A stretch of 64,000 bases of DNA from Microbispora siamensis (GTDB lineage: Bacteria > Actinomycetota > Actinomycetes > Streptosporangiales > Streptosporangiaceae), in the NCBI RefSeq assembly GCF_016863095.1, contig NZ_BOOF01000035.1:59914-123913 (forward strand), written 5' to 3'. The notes under the pieces were generated by a model, which was not told where the DNA came from, did not search any database, and saw nothing but the letters and a program-made list of their open reading frames with translations. A program made the position numbers and the translations under genes. Each line of letters begins with the position of its first letter. Position 1 is the first letter of the stretch. Shown in pieces: positions 1 through 7,465 of the stretch.

Positions 1-316
1 TGCCCAGCGTGAACGGCTTGCGGATGGCCAGCGACCCCCAGGCGGTGAGGGCCAGCCAGGCCACCGAGACGGCCGGGCCGTACTCGCCGAAGGGCGCCGG
101 CGTGACCGTGAACGCGGCGAGCGTCAGACCGGCGAAGAACACCCCAGAGCTGAGTTCGATGACCATCTCGTCCCAGCCGCGCCCCGCCCTGCGGTCGATG
201 GCGAGCAGCACGATCGAGACGAGGAGCGCGGCCGCGGCTCCGAAACGGGCCTCGCCGTTCGTGCTGAGAACGGCGAAGGCGATCCAGGGGAGGAAGGTCA
301 GGACGTAACGGAGCAC
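1..316 (-). CDS. Partial membrane protein, unknown family (C-terminus outside window)
   Basis: The first 105 codons of a gene read leftward off the window edge. The start is GTG preceded by an AAGGAA ribosome-binding site. The visible protein is hydrophobic, with about four predicted membrane segments beginning directly at residues 3-17 (FLPWIAFAVLS) and including GAAAALLVSIVLLAI and VFFAGLTLAAFTV, separated by short charged loops. No signature motif is recognisable. It is transcribed divergently from the PadR gene, so it may be a target of that regulator, which is an inference from arrangement only. On the opposite strand a 99-codon open frame covers the same bases but is Arg/Ala/Ser-rich and looks like a shadow. 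Confidence 0.6.
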   Translation of the reverse strand, partial: MLRYVLTFLPWIAFAVLSTNGEARFGAAAALLVSIVLLAIDRRAGRGWDEMVIELSSGVFFAGLTLAAFTVTPAPFGEYGPAVSVAWLALTAWGSLAIRKPFTLG

Positions 317-347
317 GGGGAGTTCCTTAGGTTCGACGTTCCAAGAG

Positions 348-386
348 TGACATGTCGAAAGTAGAACCTCCGCTAGCGACATGTCA
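348..386. promoter_or_regulatory. Twin palindromic operator in the membrane protein/PadR divergent region
   Basis: The palindrome GACATGTC occurs twice, at 349-356 and 378-385. With flanks they are TGACATGTCG and CGACATGTCA, exact reverse complements of each other, with centres 29 bp apart. They sit between the two divergent genes, as expected for an autoregulating PadR protein. Assignment to this PadR is inferred. Confidence 0.6.
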
Positions 387-397
387 ACACAGGAATG

Positions 398-403
398 TAC
401 GAT
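398..403 (+). promoter_or_regulatory. -10 element of a leaderless PadR promoter
   Basis: TACGAT ends 7 nt before the ATG at 411, which would put the transcription start at or next to the start codon. The right-hand operator (378-385) lies where the -35 region would be, so the regulator could block polymerase binding. Confidence 0.45.
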
Positions 404-410
404 CGGACCC

Positions 411-965
411 ATGAGCCTTCGTCATGCCATGCTCGGCCTCCTGTCGGCCGGGCCCGCCAGCGGGTACGACCTGCTGAAGACCTTCGAGCTGTCCCTGGAG
501 AACGTCTGGCCCGCGACCCAGAGCCAGCTCTACGCCGAGCTCGGCCGGCTGGCCAAGGAAGGGCTGGTGCGGGTCGCGGCGGAGGGCCCGCGGGGGCGCA
601 AGGAATACGAGATCACCGAGGAGGGCCGGGCCGAGCTGCGCCACTGGCTGGTCGAGGTGCCGCCCACCCTGACCCGGCGCAGCGACATGCTGCTGCGCGT
701 CTTCTTCCTCGACCAGGTCGGCGCCGACGCCGCCCGCGGCTACCTGGAGCGGCTGGCCGAGCGGGCCGTCCACGAGCACGACCAGCTCCGCGGCATCCGC
801 GAGTTCGTGATCAGCCAGGGCGACGACGCGCTGCGGCTCTACGGCGACATCGCGCTGGAGTGGGGCCTGCGCCTGACCGCCGCGCAGCGCGACTGGGCCG
901 AGTGGGCGGCCGGGCGGGTGGGGGCACTCGAACACGAGAAGGCCGGGCAGGCCGGAGCCGAGTGA
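411..965 (+). CDS. PadR family transcriptional regulator
   Basis: A 184-aa DNA-binding protein with a PadR winged-helix domain at roughly residues 1-80 (MSLRHAMLGLLSAGPASGYD, then the recognition region around WPATQSQLYAELGRL and the wing at GRKEYEITEEG). This is followed by a helical dimerisation segment rich in Arg and Glu. The family binds short palindromes and usually represses neighbouring genes. The ATG at 411 is preferred over the in-frame ATG at 381 because the family begins at the MSLRHAML segment and because 381 lies inside a putative operator. Effector and targets are unknown. The divergent membrane protein is the natural candidate target. Confidence 0.9.
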   Translation: MSLRHAMLGLLSAGPASGYDLLKTFELSLENVWPATQSQLYAELGRLAKEGLVRVAAEGPRGRKEYEITEEGRAELRHWLVEVPPTLTRRSDMLLRVFFLDQVGADAARGYLERLAERAVHEHDQLRGIREFVISQGDDALRLYGDIALEWGLRLTAAQRDWAEWAAGRVGALEHEKAGQAGAE

Positions 966-1008
966 CAACTTCCGGGGCCCCGGCGTACCGGGACGTGTGC
1001 GCCGGGTA

Positions 1009-2073
1009 CTAGCCCGCCGACCCGCAGAACACCTTGACGGCGATCCCCATGACCTCCGGGGTCGTCGGGTTGCGGGTAGAGGGGTTGATCGACAGGGTCA
1101 GCGACGTGCCCGAGTCCGACCGGAACGCGAACGTCAGATAACCGATCAGCTCCCCGCTGTGCCCCCACACCGTGCCGCACGGGAGCCGGTAGGCCTGCAG
1201 CCCGAGCCCGTAGCCGAATCCGGCTCCCGTCTCCACCGTCGTGCGCATCGCCTGCAAGGACGCGTCGCTGATCAGCTCGCCGCCGAGCAGCGCCGACATG
1301 AACCGCTCCAGGTCCGCGGCGGTCGAGATCATCTCCCCGGCGGCCCAGTCCAGCGAGGGATTCATCCGCGTCGCGTCCACCAGGCCGGGCAGCGGCTCGT
1401 ACCCCTTGGCGTGCGGTGACGGCAGCCCTGCCCGGTCGCCCGGCACCACCGTGTGGCGCAGCCCCAGCGGGCGCAGGATCCGGCGCGTGACCTCCTCGCC
1501 GTACGGGTGGCCGGTCAGCTTCTCCACCAGCAGCCCGAGCACGACGTAGTTGGTGTTGGAGTAGTGCCACTTCCCGTCGTCGGGGAGCTTCTTGGCGAAG
1601 GCCACCCTGAGCAGTTCGCGCGGCTCGTAGGAGCGGAACCGGGCGTCGCCGCGCCAGCGGTTGGTCGAGTATCCGGGCTCGCTCATGTAGTCGTACAGGT
1701 GGCTGGTGTGGTTGAGGAGCCGCCGGACGGTGATCTGCTCGCCGCCCGGCACAAGACCGGGGAGGTACTCGTCAATGGGGTCGTCGAGCCGCACCTTGCC
1801 CTCGTCCACGAGCTGGAGCACCACCGTCGCGACGAAGGTCTTGGTGACGCTGCCGATCCGGAAGTAGCCGTTGGGCGAGGGCCGACCACCGCGCTCGATG
1901 TCGCGCACGCCCGCGGTGCCCGACCAGGTGCGGCCGCCGTCGGAGACCCGCGCCAGGGCGGCCGTCGCCCCGCCGCCCGCCACGATCTTCTCCAGGTCGG
2001 GGCGTACGTCCACGGCCTGGCCGCCCGCCGCGACGCTCATCGCCACCAGCACGTTCGTCATCGTCTGCATCAT
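1009..2073 (-). CDS. Serine hydrolase, beta-lactamase/D-Ala-D-Ala carboxypeptidase fold (class C-like)
   Basis: A 354-aa member of the beta-lactamase-related serine hydrolases. The catalytic SxxK is visible as SVTK (about residue 74-77, in FRIGSVTKTFVATV), the YxN motif as YSN in WHYSNTNYVV, and the third motif as HSG in WGHSGELIGY. Together these make a complete active site. The N-terminus is hydrophobic but short, so export is uncertain. The substrate could be a D-amino-acid peptide or an ester and cannot be deduced. The start ATG lies 7 nt downstream of TAGCGT (2081-2086 on the minus strand), so the mRNA is probably leaderless. It stands alone and resembles the C-terminal domain of the larger hydrolase at 16.4 kb. 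Confidence 0.88.
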   Translation of the reverse strand: MMQTMTNVLVAMSVAAGGQAVDVRPDLEKIVAGGGATAALARVSDGGRTWSGTAGVRDIERGGRPSPNGYFRIGSVTKTFVATVVLQLVDEGKVRLDDPIDEYLPGLVPGGEQITVRRLLNHTSHLYDYMSEPGYSTNRWRGDARFRSYEPRELLRVAFAKKLPDDGKWHYSNTNYVVLGLLVEKLTGHPYGEEVTRRILRPLGLRHTVVPGDRAGLPSPHAKGYEPLPGLVDATRMNPSLDWAAGEMISTAADLERFMSALLGGELISDASLQAMRTTVETGAGFGYGLGLQAYRLPCGTVWGHSGELIGYLTFAFRSDSGTSLTLSINPSTRNPTTPEVMGIAVKVFCGSAG

Positions 2074-2150
2074 GTGATCGACGCTATGGAGATCGGCGTC
2101 GCGGAGGAATGCGGTGCGCCGCCCACTCGACCTGCGGAAAACCGCAGGGT

Positions 2151-2795
2151 TCAGGAGCCGAGGTAGCGCAGCACGGCCAGGACCCGGCGGCTGTAGCCGG
2201 TCGTGTGCGACAGCGCGAGCTTGTCGAACAGCGCGTTGACGTGCTTTTCCACCGCGCTCTGCGACACGTGCAGGGATCCGGCGATCGAGGCGTTGGTCAG
2301 GCCCTGGGCCATGAGCTCGAGCACCTGGCGCTCGCGGGCGGTGAGCTGGGCCAGCGGGTCGGCGTGGCTGGTGCGCGCGAGCAACTGGCGCACCACCTCC
2401 GGGTCGAACGCCGTCCCGCCCGCGCCCACCCGCTCGAGCGCGTCCAGGAAGTCGCCGACCTGGGCCACGCGGTCCTTGAGCAGGTAGCCGACGCCGTCGA
2501 TGCTGCCGCTCATCAGCTCGGTGGCGTACTTCTTCTCGACGTACTGCGACAGCACCAGCACCTTGACCTCCGGCCGGCGCCGCCGGATCTCCAGCGCGGC
2601 GCGCAGGCCCTCGTCGGTGTGGGTGGGCGGCATGCGTACGTCGACCACCACCGCGTCGGGCCTGTCGCCGTCCACCGCCTCCAGGAGCGCGTCGGCGTCG
2701 CCCACCGCGGCCAGGACGTCGTGGCCTTCCTCCTTCAGCAGCCGCACCAGGCCCTCGCGCAACAGCGCCGAGTCCTCGGCCAGCATCACCCGCAC
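2151..2795 (-). CDS. NarL/FixJ-family response regulator
   Basis: A 214-aa two-component response regulator. The receiver domain (about residues 1-120) has the acidic pair at AEDSALLREG, the phospho-acceptor Asp in VVVDVRMPP (about residue 51), the switch Ser in LVLSQYVEKKYA and the conserved Lys in YLLKDRV. The LuxR-type helix-turn-helix (about 145-210) contains LTARERQVLELMAQGLTNAS and a recognition helix at SQSAVEKHVNALF. It is translated from the same mRNA as the upstream histidine kinase, with a 10-bp overlap that implies translational coupling. The regulated genes are unknown. Nothing adjacent is obviously a transporter. Confidence 0.95.
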   Translation of the reverse strand: MRVMLAEDSALLREGLVRLLKEEGHDVLAAVGDADALLEAVDGDRPDAVVVDVRMPPTHTDEGLRAALEIRRRRPEVKVLVLSQYVEKKYATELMSGSIDGVGYLLKDRVAQVGDFLDALERVGAGGTAFDPEVVRQLLARTSHADPLAQLTARERQVLELMAQGLTNASIAGSLHVSQSAVEKHVNALFDKLALSHTTGYSRRVLAVLRYLGS

Positions 2796-3871
2796 GGCAA
2801 CTCCGCTTCGATCACAGTGGGCCCGCCGGGCGGACTGGTCACGGTGAACCGGCCGTCAAGCGCGGCCACCCGCCGCGCCAGCCCGGTCAGCCCGCCGCCG
2901 GTGGCGTCGGCTCCGCCCACGCCGTCGTCCTCCGCTCGCACGACGACCATCGTGCCTTCCTGACGTACGTCGATGGTGACCAGGGTGGCCCGGGAGTGCT
3001 TGGCCGCGTTCGTCACCGCCTCGCTGGCCACGAAGTAGGCGGCGGCCTCCACCACCGACGGGGGCCGCTCCGGCAGCGCGCAGGTCACCGTGACCTTGAC
3101 CGGCGCCCGCTCGGCCACGCCGGCGAGCGCCTCCTCCAGCCCGTGCGCGTCCAGCCCCGACGGGTACACCCGCCAGGCCACCTCGCGCAGCTCGACCAGC
3201 GCCTGCTGAGCCTGCTCGTGGACCTGCTCCAGCAGCTCGGGGCGGCCCCGGCGGGCGCGTCCCGCGAGCATGGACAGCGCCACCAGCCGCTGCTGCACCC
3301 CGTCGTGGAGATCGCGCTCGATCCGCCGCCGCTCGGCGTCGACCGCCGCGACCACCCCGGCGCGGCTCTCGGTCAGTTCGGCGATCCGCCGCCGGAGCGC
3401 CTCGGCGGGGTCGGGAGCGAGCAGGCGTACGGCGAGCCGCCGCTCCAGTGCGTCCACCCCCACCAGGCCGGACACGTCCAGGAAAAGCAGGACGACGCCC
3501 GCGAGGAGGAAGTAGGCCAGCAACGGCGGGGTGGGCAGCATGCCGTCGAACGCCTCCCCGCGCCCCCAAGACCATGCCAGCCTGACCGCCGTACCGACGC
3601 CGACCACCAGCAGCAGCACCACCAGGCCGCCCAGGAGGCCCACGGGCGCCCGGGCAGCCAGGAAGCGCAGCTCACCCTCCTCGGTGCGGCCCGGAAGGTC
3701 CAGGCGCAGCCGCCGCAACTCCAGGCCGGTCAGCCGTGCGGCCGTCGCGCGCACCGCGGGACGGCCGGCGAACGGCACCGCCACCAGGACGAAGACCAAC
3801 CCCGGAAGGGCGGTGACCGCGCCTGCGGCCACCGCCCCGACGAGCCTCAGCGCTCTAACCGTCCAGCGCAT
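2786..3871 (-). CDS. Sensor histidine kinase (HisKA_3 / NarL-partner type)
   Basis: A 361-aa membrane sensor kinase. The N-terminal half has about four hydrophobic segments (LVGAVAAGAVTALPGLVFVL, then LLGGLVVLLLVVGVGTAV, then LLAYFLLAGVVLLFLDVSGL) and no large extracytoplasmic domain. The dimerisation/phospho-acceptor motif is RRIERDLHDGVQQRLVAL, with the His in DLHDG. The ATPase domain follows with SEAVTNAAKHSRAT (N box) and AEDDGVGGADATGGGL (G box). The ATG at 3871 is chosen because AAGGGG precedes it. A GTG at 3892 would add seven residues. Either start overlaps the end of the DedA gene, so dedA, kinase and regulator are probably one transcript. Confidence 0.93.
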   Translation of the reverse strand: MRWTVRALRLVGAVAAGAVTALPGLVFVLVAVPFAGRPAVRATAARLTGLELRRLRLDLPGRTEEGELRFLAARAPVGLLGGLVVLLLVVGVGTAVRLAWSWGRGEAFDGMLPTPPLLAYFLLAGVVLLFLDVSGLVGVDALERRLAVRLLAPDPAEALRRRIAELTESRAGVVAAVDAERRRIERDLHDGVQQRLVALSMLAGRARRGRPELLEQVHEQAQQALVELREVAWRVYPSGLDAHGLEEALAGVAERAPVKVTVTCALPERPPSVVEAAAYFVASEAVTNAAKHSRATLVTIDVRQEGTMVVVRAEDDGVGGADATGGGLTGLARRVAALDGRFTVTSPPGGPTVIEAELPCG

Positions 3872-4472
3872 GCCGCCCCTTGCGCCGCTCACTCAGCCGT
3901 ACGCCCACGAAGACCAGCACGGCCAGCAGCACCGTGGCGACGACCGCGTTGGTGCCCACGCTCACGTACTTCTCCACCAGAGACCAGTTCTCGCCGAGCG
4001 TCCAGCCTGCCAGTACGAAGAGGGTGTTCCAGAGCAGGCTCCCTGCCGTGGTCAGGAGCGTGAAGACGCCCAGCGGCATGCGTTCCACCCCGGCGGGAAC
4101 GGAGATCAGGCTGCGGAAGATCGGGATCATCCGGCCGAAGAACACCGTCTTGCGCCCGTGCTTGAGGAACCAGGCCTCGGTCTTGGTGATGTCGGAGACC
4201 TTCAGCAGCGGGATCCGCGCGGCCAGGGCCAGCGTGCGCTCACGACCGAGCAGCGCGCCCACCCAGTACAGCGCCAGCCCCCCGGCCACCGAGCCGGCCG
4301 TGGTCCACAGCAGGACGGCGAGCAGGTTCATCTCACCCCGGGAGGCGGTGAAACCGGCCAGCGGCAGGATCACCTCACTGGGGAGGGGCGGGAAGAGGTT
4401 CTCCAGCGCGATCGCGATCGCGGCCCCCGGCGCGCCGAGCAGCTCCATCAGGTGAATCAGCCATTCCGTCAT
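3855..4472 (-). CDS. DedA family membrane protein
   Basis: A 205-aa polytopic membrane protein of the DedA/VTT (SNARE-associated) family, whose members are linked to lipid-carrier transport and membrane homeostasis. The family signature is visible: a glutamate-rich early segment (ENLFPPLPSEVILPLAGF), a G-x-x-x-G region (AGSVAGGLALYWVGALLGR) and the conserved arginine segment GRMIPIFRSLISVPAG. The start ATG is 7 nt after TAGTCT (4480-4485, minus strand), suggesting a leaderless mRNA. Its 3' end overlaps the histidine kinase gene, an unusual partnership that hints the kinase may respond to envelope state. That functional link is inferred. Confidence 0.93.
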   Translation of the reverse strand: MTEWLIHLMELLGAPGAAIAIALENLFPPLPSEVILPLAGFTASRGEMNLLAVLLWTTAGSVAGGLALYWVGALLGRERTLALAARIPLLKVSDITKTEAWFLKHGRKTVFFGRMIPIFRSLISVPAGVERMPLGVFTLLTTAGSLLWNTLFVLAGWTLGENWSLVEKYVSVGTNAVVATVLLAVLVFVGVRLSERRKGRHALDG

Positions 4473-4479
4473 GCGCCCG

Positions 4480-4485
4480 AGACTA
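4480..4485 (-). promoter_or_regulatory. -10 element of a leaderless dedA-kinase-regulator promoter
   Basis: TAGTCT on the minus strand ends 7 nt before the dedA ATG, the spacing expected if transcription begins at the start codon. No convincing -35 hexamer is visible. Confidence 0.45.
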
Positions 4486-4578
4486 GGAACGATCAGGGCA
4501 GAGCCACCATGAGGCGCGTGGCCGTTCAGGGGTGGGGAAAACCACAGCCGCCGTGCGTACGCGCGCAGTCGGCGTGAT

Positions 4579-5208
4579 CTAGAGGGTGGCGCGGGGAGCC
4601 AGGCCCCGGAGCAGGGCGTCGAGCGCGCGGTCGAAGCGCTCCTGATGGTCCTCGGGAGTGCCGAGCCCGGCGCGCAGCGCCTCGGCCAGCACGGGATACT
4701 CCCCCGGGTCGAGGCTCTCCATCACGCCGGCGACGTCCGGCTCGTCGTGCCCCGGCGTACGTCCGGCCTCGGCCAGCGTGTGCCCCACGACGAACGTCGC
4801 CACCGCGTTGACGAGTTGGAGCCCCTCCAGTGCGCCGAACCCCTCGGCCCGCAGCGCGGCCGCGATCCGTTCCACGGTCGCGAGGCCGCCGGGTGCGAGC
4901 ACCGGCCGGGTGGCGACCAGCGGCAGCAGGGCGGGGTGCGCGAGCAGCTCCCGCCGGATCGCGACCGCGAAGGCGCGAAGCCACTCCCGCCACGGGCCCA
5001 CCGGCTCGACCGTGACCCGCGAGACCGCCATGTCGATGAGTCCGTCCAGGACGGCGTCCTTGTTCGGCACGTAGTAGTAGAGCGTCATCGCCTCCACGCC
5101 CAGCTCGGCGCCGAGCTTGCGCATCGACAGCGCCGCGATGCCCTCCCTGTCGACCAGGGCCAGCGCGGCGGCGAGCACCTTCTCCCGGGACAGTCCCACT
5201 CGCGGCAT
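4579..5208 (-). CDS. TetR/AcrR family transcriptional regulator
   Basis: A 209-aa repressor. The N-terminal TetR helix-turn-helix (about residues 1-55) is clear: LSREKVLAAALALVDREGI, SMRKLGAELGVEAMTLYYY. The C-terminal ligand domain resembles the TetR_C-type found in tetracycline-repressor-like proteins of actinomycetes. The start ATG is preceded by AGGGGAGG. It is divergent from a SnoaL-like gene, and the 75-bp intergenic region holds two copies of a 15-bp palindrome. Autorepression plus control of the neighbour is therefore likely. The inducer is unknown. Confidence 0.93.
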   Translation of the reverse strand: MPRVGLSREKVLAAALALVDREGIAALSMRKLGAELGVEAMTLYYYVPNKDAVLDGLIDMAVSRVTVEPVGPWREWLRAFAVAIRRELLAHPALLPLVATRPVLAPGGLATVERIAAALRAEGFGALEGLQLVNAVATFVVGHTLAEAGRTPGHDEPDVAGVMESLDPGEYPVLAEALRAGLGTPEDHQERFDRALDALLRGLAPRATL

Positions 5209-5227
5209 CGGGCCTCCCCTTGACGTC

Positions 5228-5266
5228 TCTTACGTCGTAAGAATATCGTCCTCTTACACCGTAAGA
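5228..5266. promoter_or_regulatory. Tandem TetR-type operators
   Basis: Two related 15-bp palindromes, TCTTACGTCGTAAGA (5228-5242) and TCTTACACCGTAAGA (5252-5266), have centres 24 bp apart between the divergent TetR and SnoaL-like genes. Both half-sites TCTTAC/GTAAGA are perfect. The placement strongly suggests they are operators for the adjacent TetR protein. Confidence 0.72.
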
Positions 5267-5283
5267 AAACGAAGGGAGCACCC

Positions 5284-5709
5284 ATGAGCACCGCCGCGAA
5301 GACCGTCGCCCAGGGGCTGTTCGACGCGATCAACGACCGGAGGCTGGGCGACCTGCGCCGCTACATGACCGACGACGTGATCGACCACAACAAGGTGATC
5401 CACGGGGAGCCCGACGAGCCGGGCGCGGCGTTCGACGCCATCGCCCAGCAGCTCGACGCGTTCGACCCGTTCCACCTGAAGGTCGAGGAGATGATCGGCG
5501 AGGGCGACCGGGTGGCCGTGCGGCTGACGATGTCGGGGGTGAACTCCGGCTCCCACCCGCGCATGCCGGAGCCCACCCACCGCTCGTTCACCGTCGAGGC
5601 GATCTTCATCCTCACCCTGCGGGACGGGAAGATCTCCGAGATGCGCGCCGTGAGCGACCGCCTGGGCATGTTCTTCCAGCTCGGCTGGGACTGGCCCGAG
5701 ATCGACTGA
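5284..5709 (+). CDS. SnoaL-like / NTF2-fold ester cyclase family protein
   Basis: A 141-aa protein with the cone-shaped NTF2/SnoaL fold. It has an N-terminal helix (KTVAQGLFDAINDRRLGDLR), a conserved acidic-His segment (MTDDVIDHNKVIHG), the strand pair around DRVAVRLTMSGVN, and a C-terminal RDGKISEMRAVSDRLGMFFQLG. Proteins of this group include polyketide cyclases and many uncharacterised small-molecule enzymes, so the substrate cannot be named. GGGAG precedes the ATG. The paired palindromes upstream place it under the divergent TetR regulator. Confidence 0.85.
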   Translation: MSTAAKTVAQGLFDAINDRRLGDLRRYMTDDVIDHNKVIHGEPDEPGAAFDAIAQQLDAFDPFHLKVEEMIGEGDRVAVRLTMSGVNSGSHPRMPEPTHRSFTVEAIFILTLRDGKISEMRAVSDRLGMFFQLGWDWPEID

Positions 5710-5806
5710 CCGGTGACGCCTTCGGCCCCGAAGGCCTCAGGTTCCCGCCCCGGCGGCCTCGCGGTCGAACGCGTGCCCGCCGCCCGGTCGGCGCATGATG
5801 ACGACG

Positions 5807-7174
5807 TCAGTGAGTGGCCATGTCCACGAAGCGGCTGTAGTGGCCCTGGAAGGCCACCGTGACCGTGGCCGTGGGGCCGTTTCGGTGCTTGGCCACGATC
5901 AGGTCGGCCTCGCCCGCGCGTGGCGACTCCCGCTCGTACGCGTCCTCCCGGTGCAGCAGGATGACCATGTCGGCGTCCTGCTCGATGGAGCCCGATTCAC
6001 GTAGGTCCGACACTTGCGGGCGCTTGTCCGTACGCTGCTCGGGACCACGGTTGAGCTGGGAGATCGCGATGACCGGCACCTCAAGCTCCTTGGCCAGCAG
6101 CTTCAGGGCCCGGGACAGCTCCGAGACCTCCTGCTGACGGCTCTCGGTCTTCTTGGGCGAGCTCATGAGCTGGAGATAGTCGACGATCACGAAGCGCAGG
6201 TCGTGACGCTGCTTGAGGCGGCGGCACTTGGCCCGGATCTCCATCATCGACATGTTCGGGGAGTCGTCGATGAACAGCGGCGCCTCGGCGACCTCGCCCA
6301 TGCGGCGGGCCATCCGCGTCCAGTCGTCGTCGCTCATCATGCCCGAGCGCATCGTGTGCAGCGCCACCCGCGCCTCGGCGGACAGCAGACGCATGGTGAT
6401 CTCGTTGCGCGACATCTCCAGCGAGAAGATGACCGTGGTCATCCCATGCTTGATCGCCGCAGATCGGGCGAAATCCAGACCTAGGGTGCTTTTTCCGATC
6501 GCGGGGCGGGCGGCCACGACGATCATCTGACCGGGGTGGAGGCCGTTGGTCAGGGCGTCGAGGTCCTGGAAGCCGGTAGGGACGCCGACCATCTGGCCGC
6601 CGCGGCTGCCGATGGCCTCGATCTCGTCGAGCGCCGACGGCATGATCTCCGACAGCGGAAGGTAGTCCTCGGACGTGCGGCGCTCGGTGACCTTGTAGAT
6701 CTCGGCCTGCGCGCGGTCGACCAGGTCGTCGACCTCCTCGCCCTGGCCGCCGTACCCGTAGGAGACGATGCGGGTGCCGGCCTCGATGAGGCGGCGCAGG
6801 ACGGCCTGCTCCCGGACGATCTTGGCGTAGTAGCCGGCGTTGGCGGCGGTGGGCACGATCGCGGTCAGCGTGTGCAGGTACGCACCGCCGCCGACCCGGG
6901 CGACCTCGCCACGCTTCTGCAACTCGTCGAAGACGGTCACCGAGTCGGCAGGCTCGCCCCGGCCGTACAGGTCGGTGATCACCTCGAAGACGATCTGGTG
7001 GGCCGGCCGGTAGAAGTCGTCGGCGCGCAGCACCTCGATGACGTCGGCGATGGCATCCTTGGACAGCAGCATGCCGCCCAGCACCGACTGCTCGGCCTCG
7101 ATGTTGTGTGGCGGCGTCCGCTCGAACATCGAATCGGAGCCTCCCGATCCCCCCGGGAAGTCGAGCACGCTCAC
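5807..7174 (-). CDS. dnaB: Replicative DNA helicase DnaB
   Basis: A 455-aa hexameric 5'-3' replicative helicase. The N-terminal domain (ERTPPHNIEAEQSVLGGMLL) is followed by the RecA-like ATPase with Walker A ARPAIGKST, the SLEMS motif, the Walker B region FVIVDYLQLM and the arginine-finger/DNA-loop region EQRTDKRPQVSDLRESGSIE. No intein interrupts it. The GTG at 7174 is favoured because AGGGGG lies 7 nt upstream. GTGs at 7180 and 7168 and an ATG at 7129 are alternatives. The window also encodes DciA, the probable loader. The upstream spacer contains a cluster of DnaA-box sequences. Confidence 0.97.
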   Translation of the reverse strand: MSVLDFPGGSGGSDSMFERTPPHNIEAEQSVLGGMLLSKDAIADVIEVLRADDFYRPAHQIVFEVITDLYGRGEPADSVTVFDELQKRGEVARVGGGAYLHTLTAIVPTAANAGYYAKIVREQAVLRRLIEAGTRIVSYGYGGQGEEVDDLVDRAQAEIYKVTERRTSEDYLPLSEIMPSALDEIEAIGSRGGQMVGVPTGFQDLDALTNGLHPGQMIVVAARPAIGKSTLGLDFARSAAIKHGMTTVIFSLEMSRNEITMRLLSAEARVALHTMRSGMMSDDDWTRMARRMGEVAEAPLFIDDSPNMSMMEIRAKCRRLKQRHDLRFVIVDYLQLMSSPKKTESRQQEVSELSRALKLLAKELEVPVIAISQLNRGPEQRTDKRPQVSDLRESGSIEQDADMVILLHREDAYERESPRAGEADLIVAKHRNGPTATVTVAFQGHYSRFVDMATH

Positions 7175-7259
7175 CCTCACACCCCCTGCCCACCGGTCAC
7201 GGCAACCCCAGCCCGGTGCGCAAGTCTCCCCAACCCCAGGGCCGGGCGGCAACTTGACC

Positions 7260-7336
7260 AGTGGACAACCCTGTGGACAACGTGTGCAGTCCGCTCCCCG
7301 GACATGTGAAAACCCTGGGGACGACCCTGTGGACAG
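7260..7336. promoter_or_regulatory. DnaA-box cluster upstream of dnaB
   Basis: Between dnaB and the MATE gene lie AGTGGACAA (7260-7268), a perfect TGTGGACAA (7272-7280) and TGTGGACAG (7328-7336), all in the same orientation, with TGTGGAAGA just beyond. TGTGGACAA is the reverse complement of the actinobacterial DnaA-box consensus TTGTCCACA. Regulation of dnaB by DnaA, or titration of DnaA, are both possible. Confidence 0.6.
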
Positions 7337-7465
7337 CGATGTGACCGCGTCGGGGAGATCCGCTCCCACCTGGGATTTCGATATCCACGGCCTGTGGAAG
7401 AAAGAAAGTCACCGGAGATTCGCGATACCGATCGAGCATGGCTCCGTAAGCCGCAAAATAGGCTT

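Noticed and set aside
9..308. 99-codon plus-strand ORF
   Set aside because: Low-complexity Arg/Ala/Ser product lying opposite a clear membrane-protein reading frame with a good start. Treated as a shadow.
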